Positions 36,512 to 44,881 of a DNA stretch of 64,000 bases are shown in pieces. This DNA is from Alteromonas sp. MMG017 (GTDB taxonomy: Bacteria > Pseudomonadota > Gammaproteobacteria > Enterobacterales > Alteromonadaceae), in contig NZ_JAGJDY010000003.1 in assembly GCF_018100795.1 (NCBI RefSeq), forward strand, positions 124,001-188,000. Reading direction: 5' to 3'. How positions within the stretch are numbered: the first letter of the stretch is position 1; each line of letters starts with the position of its first letter. The notes below the pieces were generated by a model. That model ran no database searches. It saw only the letters and a list, made by a program, of their open reading frames with translations, and had not been told where the DNA came from. Made by a program: the position numbers and the translations under genes.

Positions 36512-37756
36512 ATGATAAAAAAGCAGTTTTCTCTCATTGCAGTAATGATGAGCTTGCTGACAACTTTTAGCGTTTTAGCCGAACAAGAAAAACTCAAAAT
36601 TAGCGGGTTTGGTACGTTAGCTTCAGCAACCGCCGATACTCGAACTTATCAATTCCGTACCGACCGCTCACAGGCAGAGGCAGCTAAAAAAGACGGTTTG
36701 GCCTTTAAACCTTTGAGTTTAATTGGCTTGCAAATCGACTACAGCTTTTCAGCTAACCTCGATTTTGTTGGCCAATTTGTTTATCGAGAACAAGATGAAC
36801 AAAACCTAGATTCCATTGCGCAAATGGCCTTTCTAAGATACGACATCACGCCTTCATGGCAAGTAAGAGCTGGAAGACTCGCCGCCGATATCTTTCACTT
36901 TAGTGATACCAGAGACGTCTCGATTGCTTATCCTTGGGTGAAAGTGCCTACAGAAGTTTATGGCATTGTGCCAGCCCGAAGTTTTGATGGAGCGGATATC
37001 AGCTACCTCAAACCCTATCGCGATTTTAATTTACTAATCAAAACCTTCTGGGGCCAAGGTGAAAGCGACTATACCAGAAACGATTATAGCCCAGTAATCT
37101 TTAATGATTTGCGCTCTGTAGGTATTGAACTTGCCTCATTTGATTGGAGTGTTGCATTTAAACACACACGAATTGAAGCTGAAAATGATAACGCAGATAT
37201 AGCATTTGTTACCTCTAGTGTGGAACAGTTACAGCCGTTCTGGAGTGGTGCCACCGCCTTCGCAGATTCATTGAGCTTACGCGGTGCGTCTATTCAATAC
37301 ACCTCTGTTTATTTAAATCGCTACCTCGGCGACTGGGAAGTCTCTGGGGAGCTATCTCATATCGATTCTGACTCAATTGCATTACGGGACTCTTTGAACG
37401 GCTTTTTAAATATAAGCTATTTCTATGGAGCACATACTTTCTATGGCTTATTTTCATTCTCAAAAACAGACACCTATTACTTAAGTGAAGAACAGCCCGG
37501 CTTTCCCATTAACGCAAATACAGCCGAGTTAGCCGTTTATGTGGAAGAAGTCGCTAGTACGTTGGCTCATTATCAACATTCGCTCTCGTTAGGGTGGCGT
37601 TGGGATGTAAAAGAAAATTTAGCCTTTAAAGTACAAGTTGAAAGAACCGATATAGAAGCGAGAGGCGGCGGCCTTAGAGCCCGAGATGGGTTAGTTGTTG
37701 ATAGTGGGGACGACGTTGCACATACCCTGTTCCTCGCACTAAACTTTAGCTTTTAG
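36512..37756 (+). CDS. Porin-like outer-membrane beta-barrel protein
   Basis: 414 aa with a clear signal peptide (cleavage near SVLAEQ, residue 23). The mature protein shows alternating hydrophobic/polar strands and ends in the aromatic ALNFSF, the usual barrel C-terminus. No TonB box or plug. Segments such as LSLIGLQIDYSFSANLDFVGQFVYRE and WQVRAGRLAADIF recall specific-porin folds, but I cannot assign it to a named family. Together with the next two genes (9-bp gap, then an 8-bp overlap) it forms a tight trio, suggesting that the barrel feeds or reports a ligand to the periplasmic and cyclase partners. Confidence 0.75.
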   Translation: MIKKQFSLIAVMMSLLTTFSVLAEQEKLKISGFGTLASATADTRTYQFRTDRSQAEAAKKDGLAFKPLSLIGLQIDYSFSANLDFVGQFVYREQDEQNLDSIAQMAFLRYDITPSWQVRAGRLAADIFHFSDTRDVSIAYPWVKVPTEVYGIVPARSFDGADISYLKPYRDFNLLIKTFWGQGESDYTRNDYSPVIFNDLRSVGIELASFDWSVAFKHTRIEAENDNADIAFVTSSVEQLQPFWSGATAFADSLSLRGASIQYTSVYLNRYLGDWEVSGELSHIDSDSIALRDSLNGFLNISYFYGAHTFYGLFSFSKTDTYYLSEEQPGFPINANTAELAVYVEEVASTLAHYQHSLSLGWRWDVKENLAFKVQVERTDIEARGGGLRARDGLVVDSGDDVAHTLFLALNFSF

Positions 37757-37764
37757 GGGGGGAT

Positions 37765-38208
37765 ATGAAACTTTATCGCCTCAGCTCTCTTATTTTTACT
37801 GCATTAATAGCCTTTCACAGCTTCACTTGCTTTGCGTACACGCCAGATAAGATTGTCGTCGTTACAAATAAAAAAAACGACGTGGAAGTATTGGATAAAA
37901 AAGGCTTAATTAATCTCTTTATGGGCAAGTACTCTGCGTTTCCAAACGGAAAACAAGCTACGCCCATCGACATTGAAGTCGAGGCTAAACTTAAAGCGCA
38001 ATTTTACGAGGCATTAGTCGGCTTGCCTCCCGCTCGCGTTAATGCCTATTGGGCTAGATTGAAGTTTTCCGGTCGGGTTAAACCACCTGAAATCGAACTG
38101 ACAATAGATGACGTTAAACAGCGACTCGAAAAGGATGAATCGGCCTTAGCTTACATTTATGAGTCGTCTGTTACCGACAAGATGAAGGTAGTGTATCGCT
38201 TTGATTAA
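37765..38208 (+). CDS. Small PstS-like periplasmic substrate-binding-fold protein
   Basis: 147 aa with a signal peptide (cleavage near CFAYT, residue 25). The mature part, with IVVVTNKKNDVEVLDKKGL, LINLFMGKYSAFPNG and the YWARLKFSGR segment, resembles the first lobe of PstS-type phosphate-binding proteins annotated as phosphate ABC transporter substrate-binding-like. It is about half the length of a full PstS and there is no adjacent ABC transporter, so it is more likely a sensor or ligand-presenting partner of the following cyclase. A strong GGGGGG lies just before the ATG. Confidence 0.75.
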   Translation: MKLYRLSSLIFTALIAFHSFTCFAYTPDKIVVVTNKKNDVEVLDKKGLINLFMGKYSAFPNGKQATPIDIEVEAKLKAQFYEALVGLPPARVNAYWARLKFSGRVKPPEIELTIDDVKQRLEKDESALAYIYESSVTDKMKVVYRFD

Positions 38209-39805
38209 TATTCGTGGTCTAGGTTTTCGTTTTGCGCTTTTCTTGGTGGCTGCCGCCATGTTGGTGGTTTTTACCACCGCGGAGTTTTTTTATCGCGTCA
38301 CGTACGAGAACGAGATCACTGAAGCGAACTACGATATCGAAGAACTCTATCGAACCGTTGGTGCAACCGCGTCCATAGCTTCATTTCTAGAAGAAGAAGA
38401 TTTAGCCAAAGAGGCGATAAATGGGTTGGTTAAGAGTGAAAAAATTCTTGCAGCATCTATCAGAAGTGACGCTTTGTATTACCAGCTTAACGTTACCGAT
38501 GCGATTAACAAAGGCACTGAACCTCGGGTATTTTTAGTTCGACACCCTTTCATACCCGAAGAATCGTTAGCGGAAGTTAACATATACCCAAACTTTGACC
38601 ATATCATCCATCAAGCCGAGAAAATCAGTACCGACAATAGCTATTCCCTATACGTAGAAGCGCTTGTAGTCGGTATTGTTGCCTTGATCATTACTTACTA
38701 CATCATTATTTCACCCATGCTTCGTGTGGGGCGTTCACTACATGAAATTACCCCAGGTACAGCGCAGCGTATTACTGTGCCTGATTACCACACTGACAGT
38801 GAAATTGGTGCATTAGTGCATGATACCAATCAGCTGCTAGGCAAAGTTGAAGAACAGTTCTCTCAAGAACGGCAATTAAGAGAAGAAATAGAATTTCTGG
38901 AAAAGCGTTTTAGGATGCTTTTTGAAAATGCGAAGTCAGCCACGGTATTAATGACTGAAAAAGGCATAATTGAACTTAGAAATAAGGCTTTTATCGACCT
39001 CGTTATAAAAATCGGTCTCGAAGAAAAACAGGACTATGGCGAACTATTAGAAGAGTTATTTGAAAACCCTGCTGCAATAAAAACCTCACTTCCAGAGGCA
39101 TTTTCGCGTAACGAGTTTGCCACGGGCGAATTCAAATTGAAGTCAGGAGCCAATAAAACCGCCATTTGGGTTCAGTTGATTGCCAGCCCATTAATTACTG
39201 ACGACGGGGAGCGTTTTTATCAAATCACCTTCAACGATATTTCAACGCGAAAACGTGAACTGCAAAATCTGGCATTGCAGGCGGACTTCGACTCACTAAC
39301 CGGAATATACAATCGAAATGGCGGTGAGAAGCTTATTGCTAAGTTGATGAACAAAGGACACCACTTTGCACTAGTGTTAATTGACCTAAACGGATTTAAA
39401 GCCGTGAATGATATTTTCGGTCACGATGCGGGCGATGAAGTGCTTATTTTTGTATCTGAGCAATTAAGAGACAAAATCCGTAAAGTTGATGTGGCGGTCC
39501 GCTGGGGCGGAGATGAATTTGTACTGCTTTTACAGGCTGAAGACGAAGAGTCTGTTGAAACAGTCATATCTAAGGTGAATGAAGGGGTGAAGCAGCCGTT
39601 TTATTTTAATGATGATACTACCCCCACAGTGGTCTCTATGAGCGTGGGCGTGGCGTTTTACCCTCGCATGAGTCGCAATAAGAATACCTTAATAAAGTTG
39701 GCAGATATCGCTATGTATAAAGCTAAGCAAAATAAGATAGTTGCCCCAGACGACTATCTGATTTTTGCTGAACCTGAAGGATTAGATAGCAGCAATAACC
39801 AGTAA
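38201..39805 (+). CDS. Membrane diguanylate cyclase with periplasmic, HAMP-like, PAS and GGDEF domains
   Basis: 534 aa. TM1 (about 8-26), a periplasmic domain (about 27-150), TM2 (about 152-172), a HAMP-like linker, a PAS domain (about 235-345) and a C-terminal GGDEF domain with RWGGDEFVLLL; the RKVD inhibitory RxxD site lies exactly five residues before GGDEF. So it should make cyclic di-GMP under product feedback. The start is TTG at 38201, overlapping the PstS-like gene by 8 bases; no better start fits the first membrane helix. The overlap indicates coupled synthesis with its likely periplasmic partner. Confidence 0.88.
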   Translation: MINIRGLGFRFALFLVAAAMLVVFTTAEFFYRVTYENEITEANYDIEELYRTVGATASIASFLEEEDLAKEAINGLVKSEKILAASIRSDALYYQLNVTDAINKGTEPRVFLVRHPFIPEESLAEVNIYPNFDHIIHQAEKISTDNSYSLYVEALVVGIVALIITYYIIISPMLRVGRSLHEITPGTAQRITVPDYHTDSEIGALVHDTNQLLGKVEEQFSQERQLREEIEFLEKRFRMLFENAKSATVLMTEKGIIELRNKAFIDLVIKIGLEEKQDYGELLEELFENPAAIKTSLPEAFSRNEFATGEFKLKSGANKTAIWVQLIASPLITDDGERFYQITFNDISTRKRELQNLALQADFDSLTGIYNRNGGEKLIAKLMNKGHHFALVLIDLNGFKAVNDIFGHDAGDEVLIFVSEQLRDKIRKVDVAVRWGGDEFVLLLQAEDEESVETVISKVNEGVKQPFYFNDDTTPTVVSMSVGVAFYPRMSRNKNTLIKLADIAMYKAKQNKIVAPDDYLIFAEPEGLDSSNNQ

Positions 39806-40252
39806 AACGACGTTAATTGAGTTTACCGCTTTACCAACAGTGTTCCCCCTCCCAAATAGCTAATTTAAATACTTCTCCTTAATCGCTAGCTCAGACAACC
39901 TAAATATCTGGGTCAAATGCCTAATCTTAATACCTAACGTTAATATTTAACTCTAATGCCTAACCTTTAGACTTAAACAAGACGCTGCGTTGGATACTTT
40001 TGCTGATTGCCATTCACACGCTATGAGATACGTGGCGAATACTTTTATTATCTAAGATACTAAAAACCACGTTTTCATCATCGCGCCATTTAAAATTGTG
40101 ATACTCGCTGACTACGCTTCTGTTACACTTGAGCGAACAAGTGTACGCTGAAAGCGTGTGCGCTATATGAATGACAAGCGCCGAGATACCGAAGTGTTAA
40201 TAAGCACGAAGCAGTACACATGAATCATTATGGGCGCTAGATTAAAACAGAG
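39806..40252. other. Intergenic region with degenerate repeats and a hairpin
   Basis: About 450 bases with no convincing gene. Positions about 39918-39975 hold several loose copies of CCTAAnnTTAAT-like sequence. At 40124-40145 an inverted repeat TACACTTG-agcgaa-CAAGTGTA lies about 120 bp before the hemolysin III gene and could be an operator or leader hairpin. Confidence 0.5.
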
Positions 40253-40264
40253 TTGGAGGAAGTC

Positions 40265-40900
40265 ATGACAAGCATTACGGCAAAAGCCTATTCTGTATTA
40301 GAAGAATGGCTTAATAGTATTAGTCATGGTGTGGGTTTTATTGCTGCCATAGTAGGTATGGTGTTTTTACTCAACCGCGCAGACAACACCCTAACCATTA
40401 GCGCCGCCGCAATATACGGCGCTACGCTCATTCTTATGTTTTTGAGCTCTACCCTTTACCATGCAACATCGCACCATAGAGCAAAGGGTTGGTTGAAACT
40501 ATTCGACCACAGCGCAATATATTTATTGATAGCGGGTACTTACACACCTTTACTATTAGTGTCGATTGGAGGTGTGCTCGGAATTACTATGACAGCGGTA
40601 ATTTGGTGTTTGGCACTGGGTGGTGTGGCCTTTAAACTTGTTGCGCAGCACCGCTTTCCAAAAATATCCGTGATGACTTATTTGTTGATGGGGTGGATTG
40701 CCATTGGCCTTATTTACCCGCTTTATATTGCGCTACCCAGTGCTGGATTGTGGTTACTGGTCGCGGGTGGTTTATGCTTCAGCCTTGGGGTGTGTTTTTA
40801 TGTGGCGAAAAAGGTAAAATACACCCATGCTATCTGGCATGTATTCGTATTGGGCGGGTGCAGCTGCCATTACTTCTCAATATATTATTATGTGGTATGA
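40265..40900 (+). CDS. Hemolysin III / YqfA family membrane protein
   Basis: 211-aa, seven-helix integral membrane protein of the HlyIII (PAQR-like) family. The hallmarks are the N-terminal SHGVGFI, the SSTLYHATSHHR segment with conserved Ser-His, LFDHSAIYLLIAGTYTP, and the C-terminal HAIWHVFVLGGCSCHYFSI; these His/Asp/Ser residues form the presumed zinc site. Despite the name, most members are not known toxins. GGAGG lies 7 bases before the ATG at 40265 (a TTG frame begins at 40253). Its stop overlaps the next gene's ATG (ATGA). Confidence 0.92.
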   Translation: MTSITAKAYSVLEEWLNSISHGVGFIAAIVGMVFLLNRADNTLTISAAAIYGATLILMFLSSTLYHATSHHRAKGWLKLFDHSAIYLLIAGTYTPLLLVSIGGVLGITMTAVIWCLALGGVAFKLVAQHRFPKISVMTYLLMGWIAIGLIYPLYIALPSAGLWLLVAGGLCFSLGVCFYVAKKVKYTHAIWHVFVLGGCSCHYFSIYYYVV

Positions 40901-41412
40901 ATAAAATCGAATCATCATCTGTATCTAAAGGGGCAAATAGCCAAACTTCCTTGGCGTGGTTTTCACTTAGCGCGGGAAAAATCTGTCTGGGACAAAAACC
41001 GACATCAGACACCTATGCAAGGTTGAAAGGGTTGGGTGTTAGCCACCTTGCCACGGTACAAACCGGTGAGGAAGATGCCCCAATTATTCGCGATGGTGCT
41101 AAAGCTGCTGGGTTAGAATGGATTTGGCTGCCTTTTTTGCATCCTTCCGCAGAATCACCTACCGATGATGTTCACTTGCATCAATATCTACACGAACTGT
41201 CGCAAATGCTAGCTGAAGGTGCCAGCGTGTATTTACACTGTGATGGTTCACAGCATCGCTGTAGCCTACTGTTTTATGCCTTGTGTCATTACTGTCGTGT
41301 GCCTTCAAACAGTGCCTACAGCGCATTGCATAGCTTTGGAGCAAATTCGGCGAATGGGTTGTCGCGCGGTGAACTACAATGGGCGGCAGAGCTTGGTCAT
41401 ACCGCCCCTTAA
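40897..41412 (+). CDS. Tyrosine/dual-specificity phosphatase-like protein
   Basis: 171 aa, no signal peptide. The fold layout (LGQKPTSDTYARLKGLGVSHLATVQ, then an acidic middle, then VYLHCDGSQHR) matches small DSP-like phosphatases. The CX5R signature is present as C115-DGSQH-R121, but the usual HCxxGxxRS/T glycine is shifted and the following Ser/Thr is replaced by Cys, so activity is likely but not assured. The ATG overlaps the hlyIII-family stop by four bases, implying coupled translation with the membrane protein. Substrate unknown. Confidence 0.7.
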   Translation: MNKIESSSVSKGANSQTSLAWFSLSAGKICLGQKPTSDTYARLKGLGVSHLATVQTGEEDAPIIRDGAKAAGLEWIWLPFLHPSAESPTDDVHLHQYLHELSQMLAEGASVYLHCDGSQHRCSLLFYALCHYCRVPSNSAYSALHSFGANSANGLSRGELQWAAELGHTAP

Positions 41413-41499
41413 CGTCGCTTTGTTCTCGGTTCGCGCTGTTAGTTAAACGCCGATGTCGAAGCCATAGCTTATGGGTTTAGCTAAAAGCTAAAGCTACAG

Positions 41500-42411
41500 T
41501 TAGAACGTGTAGATAGTGGCACTGGTCAATAGCGCTTCAGCATCAATCCGCTCTTGCACGCAGGCTTTTATATCCGCTTTGCTAAACACATAAATTCGGT
41601 CGTGTTTGTTGTTGTCATCGCCGTATTCAAAGTCTTTCAATATCATGCTGACGTGCTCTCCTTCAGGTAACCCCCGAAGTCCTGAGCCGAATCGGCAAAA
41701 TGTGCTGCCAATACTGGCTTCAAAATTAGCCAAAAATGAACGATAAGCTTGCTGACGGCTCTCCTTTTGTTTAGCTAGCTTCGCCTGTTGCTCACCTTCT
41801 AATTGACGCGCTTGCTCTTCCATTTCCGCCGACTGAGCGCTTATGGATGCTAAAGATGACTCGAGTTCCTGCATTTCTTTTTGAAGCGCTTCTTTTCTAT
41901 CATCGTCGGCTTGTCGTAACTCAAAAGACACATCGCGCTTGCGGCGCTCTAGCTCGCGGGTTTCCCATGCTAATTCTCTAGAGCGAGAGCGGATATCACG
42001 TATTTGGTCGTGGTTATCTTCAAAAACTTTGGCAATTCGACGGCTTGCTTCTCCAGCAAAATCTTCCCATTCACGACTTAGCTCAAAAACAATACCACCA
42101 CCTTCTGGGGCAACCGGTGCTGCTGGAGGAGTTGGCATGCCTTCCACCATGGTTTCAATATCGCGGATCCAATCAGCACTTTTGCCACGAACAGATAGGG
42201 TAAACACTGCCCCCTGGCCTGCCAGATAGCTACTTTCTAGTCGCGATACCCGCCACCCTTTTGGGTTGGCGTTTTGACGAAACGCGGTGTTCATTACGCC
42301 CGACATAATTTCCAATTCATCTGACAAAGAATCATATGAAGTGGCATTGCTTTGTGCAAAGGTTAAGGTACTAACACTCGTTAGTAAGCATAAATATAAT
42401 AGTCTTCTCAT
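41500..42411 (-). CDS. Exported coiled-coil protein of the ECF sigma operon, unknown function
   Basis: 303 aa with a signal peptide (cleavage near LTFAQS, residue 20). Residues about 110-215 are a dense charged coiled coil (for example SRELAWETRELERRKRDVSF, and MEEQARQLEGEQQAKLAKQK). The C-terminal domain includes STFCRFGSGLRGLPEGEHV and two or three Cys. I do not recognise the family. It follows the anti-sigma gene by 17 bp with AGG before its ATG, so it is probably a periplasmic member of the same regulon, perhaps the signal-sensing or effector part. Confidence 0.7.
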   Translation of the reverse strand: MRRLLYLCLLTSVSTLTFAQSNATSYDSLSDELEIMSGVMNTAFRQNANPKGWRVSRLESSYLAGQGAVFTLSVRGKSADWIRDIETMVEGMPTPPAAPVAPEGGGIVFELSREWEDFAGEASRRIAKVFEDNHDQIRDIRSRSRELAWETRELERRKRDVSFELRQADDDRKEALQKEMQELESSLASISAQSAEMEEQARQLEGEQQAKLAKQKESRQQAYRSFLANFEASIGSTFCRFGSGLRGLPEGEHVSMILKDFEYGDDNNKHDRIYVFSKADIKACVQERIDAEALLTSATIYTF

Positions 42412-42427
42412 AAGGGCTACCTATTGG

Positions 42428-43150
42428 TTATTCGTCTTCTGTAGACACTGAATTTGAATTGGGAAGCACAACGCTATACCCCATACCTATGCCATCAATT
42501 TCATCTTGTAATTTACTGAACTGACGGGCGTAAAATCGCTGATCATCAATACGCTGATCGTTAATAAATTGAAGTAACTCAGCAAAATCTTGCTTACGTG
42601 CATCTCGACTAGAAGCCAATAAATACTGAGTTAGATCGGCACTCGTCTGCTGTTGCTGTACCGCAAGTGATTGCGCATATTCTTTAAACAACACTTGATT
42701 CGCTTCTTGGTACATTTCCCGCTGTTTTTCTACTTGCTGCTGCACTTGCACACGTACTTGCTCAGCAACCAAGTTCGATAGCTGCTCAGCATTCACAGTG
42801 TTTGGTGCCTTAGCCGTTAATGACTTCCCATTATCTTTATTGGGCATACCCGTAAACACTAATACAATAGCAACGGCTGATAGCGCACAAGCCAGTGCGG
42901 GGAAGCCTTGCCACTGAAACCAGCTCGATTTATCTTGTGCCGGAAATAGCTGCGCTTTATTCCAATCAGGCACTGGAGGTGTAACAAATTCACTGGCGCT
43001 GCCAGCCAGTAAACTGGCATTATCAGCCGCCGCCGCAAAAACGCTATCTTGGGCGTATTTTTTAGAAAACGAGGCTTTTTGTTCTTCGGTAAGACTGTTT
43101 GTTACCCACGCGATAATTAATGCTTCATTGCTATGGTCAGGTTGATTCAT
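42428..43150 (-). CDS. Probable membrane anti-sigma factor
   Basis: 240 aa encoded immediately after the ECF sigma gene (its ATG abuts the sigma stop). The cytoplasmic N-terminus (1-80) begins with NEALIIAWVTNSLTEEQKASF, similar in style to zinc-free anti-sigma domains; a single transmembrane helix spans about 83-101; the periplasmic part (about 115-225) is a Gln-rich coiled coil. Position, topology and size all point to an anti-sigma factor that releases its sigma on an envelope signal. The long periplasmic coiled coil may pair with the coiled coil of the next gene product. Confidence 0.75.
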   Translation of the reverse strand: MNQPDHSNEALIIAWVTNSLTEEQKASFSKKYAQDSVFAAAADNASLLAGSASEFVTPPVPDWNKAQLFPAQDKSSWFQWQGFPALACALSAVAIVLVFTGMPNKDNGKSLTAKAPNTVNAEQLSNLVAEQVRVQVQQQVEKQREMYQEANQVLFKEYAQSLAVQQQQTSADLTQYLLASSRDARKQDFAELLQFINDQRIDDQRFYARQFSKLQDEIDGIGMGYSVVLPNSNSVSTEDE

Positions 43151-43681
43151 TTATTCCAACTCCAACTTTAATTTGGTTAGTGCGCTATACAAACGCGACT
43201 TGGCAGTATTCACTGAAATATCCATTTGCTCTGCAATTTCTTCAAAGGTGAACTGCCCAAAGAATTTGAGCTCTACCACGGCTTTTTGTGTCAACGGCAA
43301 AGCCTGCATAGCTTGCGTTACCGCCCGACTTTGGCGGTCGCTCGTAAGCTGCATTTCAGGGCATGATGTCTCGCATAAAGGCTCTGGAATATCATCAATG
43401 TCGGTAAAGGCTTTTCGCTTTCGGTACAACTCCATGCATCGGCAATGTGCTATACGATACAGCCAGCTTTTAAACGTGCCGTCGCCGCGATAATTCGCTA
43501 GGCTTCGATAAACCGAGACAAAGATATCCTGCATCAAATCAGAGGCGTCATGGCTACTTCCGGTCATGCGAATACCGTATTGGTACATGGCCGTTTCATA
43601 GCGTGAAATAAGCGTGAACCACGCTTTTCTATTGCCTTTTAATGCTTGTTGTACGAGCTTTTCATCCCGTTTTATGAACAC
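43151..43681 (-). CDS. ECF RNA polymerase sigma factor
   Basis: Extracytoplasmic-function sigma factor of about 176 aa. Sigma-2 region: LVQQALKGNRKAWFTLISRYE, ASDLMQDIFVSVYRSLANYRGDGTFKSWLYRIA; sigma-4 region: LPLTQKAVVELKFFGQFTFEEIAEQMDISVNTAKSRLYSAL. The open frame reaches ATG 43774 on the oxyR stop, but its first 31 codons lack sigma homology, include a perfect hairpin and what looks like an ECF promoter; GTG at 43681 has GGGGAA just upstream and gives the usual N-terminus. The longer start cannot be excluded. It heads a sigma/anti-sigma/coiled-coil operon. Confidence 0.85.
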   Translation of the reverse strand: MFIKRDEKLVQQALKGNRKAWFTLISRYETAMYQYGIRMTGSSHDASDLMQDIFVSVYRSLANYRGDGTFKSWLYRIAHCRCMELYRKRKAFTDIDDIPEPLCETSCPEMQLTSDRQSRAVTQAMQALPLTQKAVVELKFFGQFTFEEIAEQMDISVNTAKSRLYSALTKLKLELE

Positions 43682-43719
43682 TGCGTTCCCCGCGATATAG
43701 GTGTTTTTTATATTCCCTA

Positions 43720-43766
43720 CTCTTAGAGTCGAAGCAGTGGGCGAAAAAGTTTGAAACTTTTTCGCC
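43720..43766 (-). promoter_or_regulatory. Candidate autoregulated ECF promoter and hairpin
   Basis: Between oxyR and the sigma factor, the minus strand shows AAACTTTTT then, at normal ECF spacing (about 17 bases from AAC), CGACTC. The -35 part lies in a perfect 13-bp inverted repeat around one base (43740-43766). No T run follows, so the repeat is not an ordinary terminator. Confidence 0.45.
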
Positions 43767-43773
43767 AAAAACA

Positions 43774-44682
43774 TTATTTAAGGGTGGGGACAGGTAGAAG
43801 TGGAGAGATGATTTCGCCAATACGACGGAACAATTGCATACGCGTGGTGCCTGAACGCCACACTAAACCTATTTCTCTAAAGCCTTGCTCTTCGGCGGCA
43901 AAACTTTTTAAGTTGGTATGAGCCAAGATAGATTGGTTAATGGCAAGCTCGGGTAAGAAGGTATAACCCATTTTACTGTTTGCTAGCTGAACCAAGGTGT
44001 ACAAGCTGCTGGCCGCTACCGAGCTAATTTGGTCACTGTGCTGCAGGTTGCACGCGCTTACCGCGTGGCCGGTCATACAGTGCTCTTGTTGCAGCAAGAA
44101 AATACTTTTCTTGGGTAAAGAAGCGATATCGACGGGGTCGGGCAGTTTGTCAGCCATTTCTTCATGGGCCACAAGATGGAACGGGTCGTGCCCCAATACC
44201 ATTTGCTTACATCCAGGGGTCTCCATGGGTAACGCTAAAATAAGTAAATCTAATCGCCCATCGATTAACTGCTGAAGCAGCTTTTCTGTGGTGTCTTCTT
44301 GCATCTCTACGTTGATGTCAGGCAAGAATGCGTTAAATGCTCCCAGCATACCTTCAAATAAAAAGGGCGCGATGGTTGGGATAACCCCCAACTTAAGTGT
44401 ACCTCGTTGCCAATTTCCCGCATTTTGTGCGTATTCCACCAGCTCACCGGCTTCTTGCAGCAACAACTTGCTTCGCTCAACTATATCTAACCCCAAAGAA
44501 GTAAACACAAAAGTTTTGTGTTCCCGTTCAAGCAACTGGCTACCAAAATGTTCTTCTAGGTTTTGAATTGCCGTGCTCAATGTAGATTGGCTTACATTAC
44601 AGCGCTGGGCAGCCCGGTGAAAATGCTGCTCTTGATATAGGGTAACTAGGTAATGTAAGTGTTTGAGATTAGGCCACTTCAT
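43774..44682 (-). CDS. oxyR: OxyR hydrogen peroxide-responsive LysR regulator
   Basis: LysR-type activator of peroxide defence, 302 aa. N-terminal winged helix-turn-helix (FHRAAQRCNVSQSTLSTAIQNLEEHFG, residues 21-47) and a periplasmic-binding-like effector domain. The redox pair is present as Cys202 and Cys211 with eight residues between, the same spacing as Cys199/Cys208 in E. coli OxyR, in the context LLQQEHCMTGHAVSAC. No catalase or peroxidase gene is adjacent; the ECF sigma operon follows, overlapping by one base if the longer sigma start were used. Confidence 0.92.
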   Translation of the reverse strand: MKWPNLKHLHYLVTLYQEQHFHRAAQRCNVSQSTLSTAIQNLEEHFGSQLLEREHKTFVFTSLGLDIVERSKLLLQEAGELVEYAQNAGNWQRGTLKLGVIPTIAPFLFEGMLGAFNAFLPDINVEMQEDTTEKLLQQLIDGRLDLLILALPMETPGCKQMVLGHDPFHLVAHEEMADKLPDPVDIASLPKKSIFLLQQEHCMTGHAVSACNLQHSDQISSVAASSLYTLVQLANSKMGYTFLPELAINQSILAHTNLKSFAAEEQGFREIGLVWRSGTTRMQLFRRIGEIISPLLPVPTLK

Positions 44683-44881
44683 AACAACTCTTTACTGATT
44701 AGAAAATTAAGTTTTAATCTAGCACAAAGATTACAAAGACCCAATAAGAATACGGTTATTACCCTTTTATGAAATCGACCTTTGTTATGATGTAAATCAT
44801 GCTTTCAAGGTAGCAAGCATGCAATTCAAGCGTTAGGATGAAGTATAAGAACATATAGCGCATTAATAGCTAAGGATTTCT

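Noticed and set aside
37765-38208. Calling the PstS-like protein the missing PstS of the pst operon
   Set aside because: It is about half the usual length, 14 kb away, and tightly linked to a diguanylate cyclase rather than a transporter.
40168-40224. 18-codon frame before the HlyIII-family gene
   Set aside because: No ribosome-binding site, no conservation evidence, length expected by chance.
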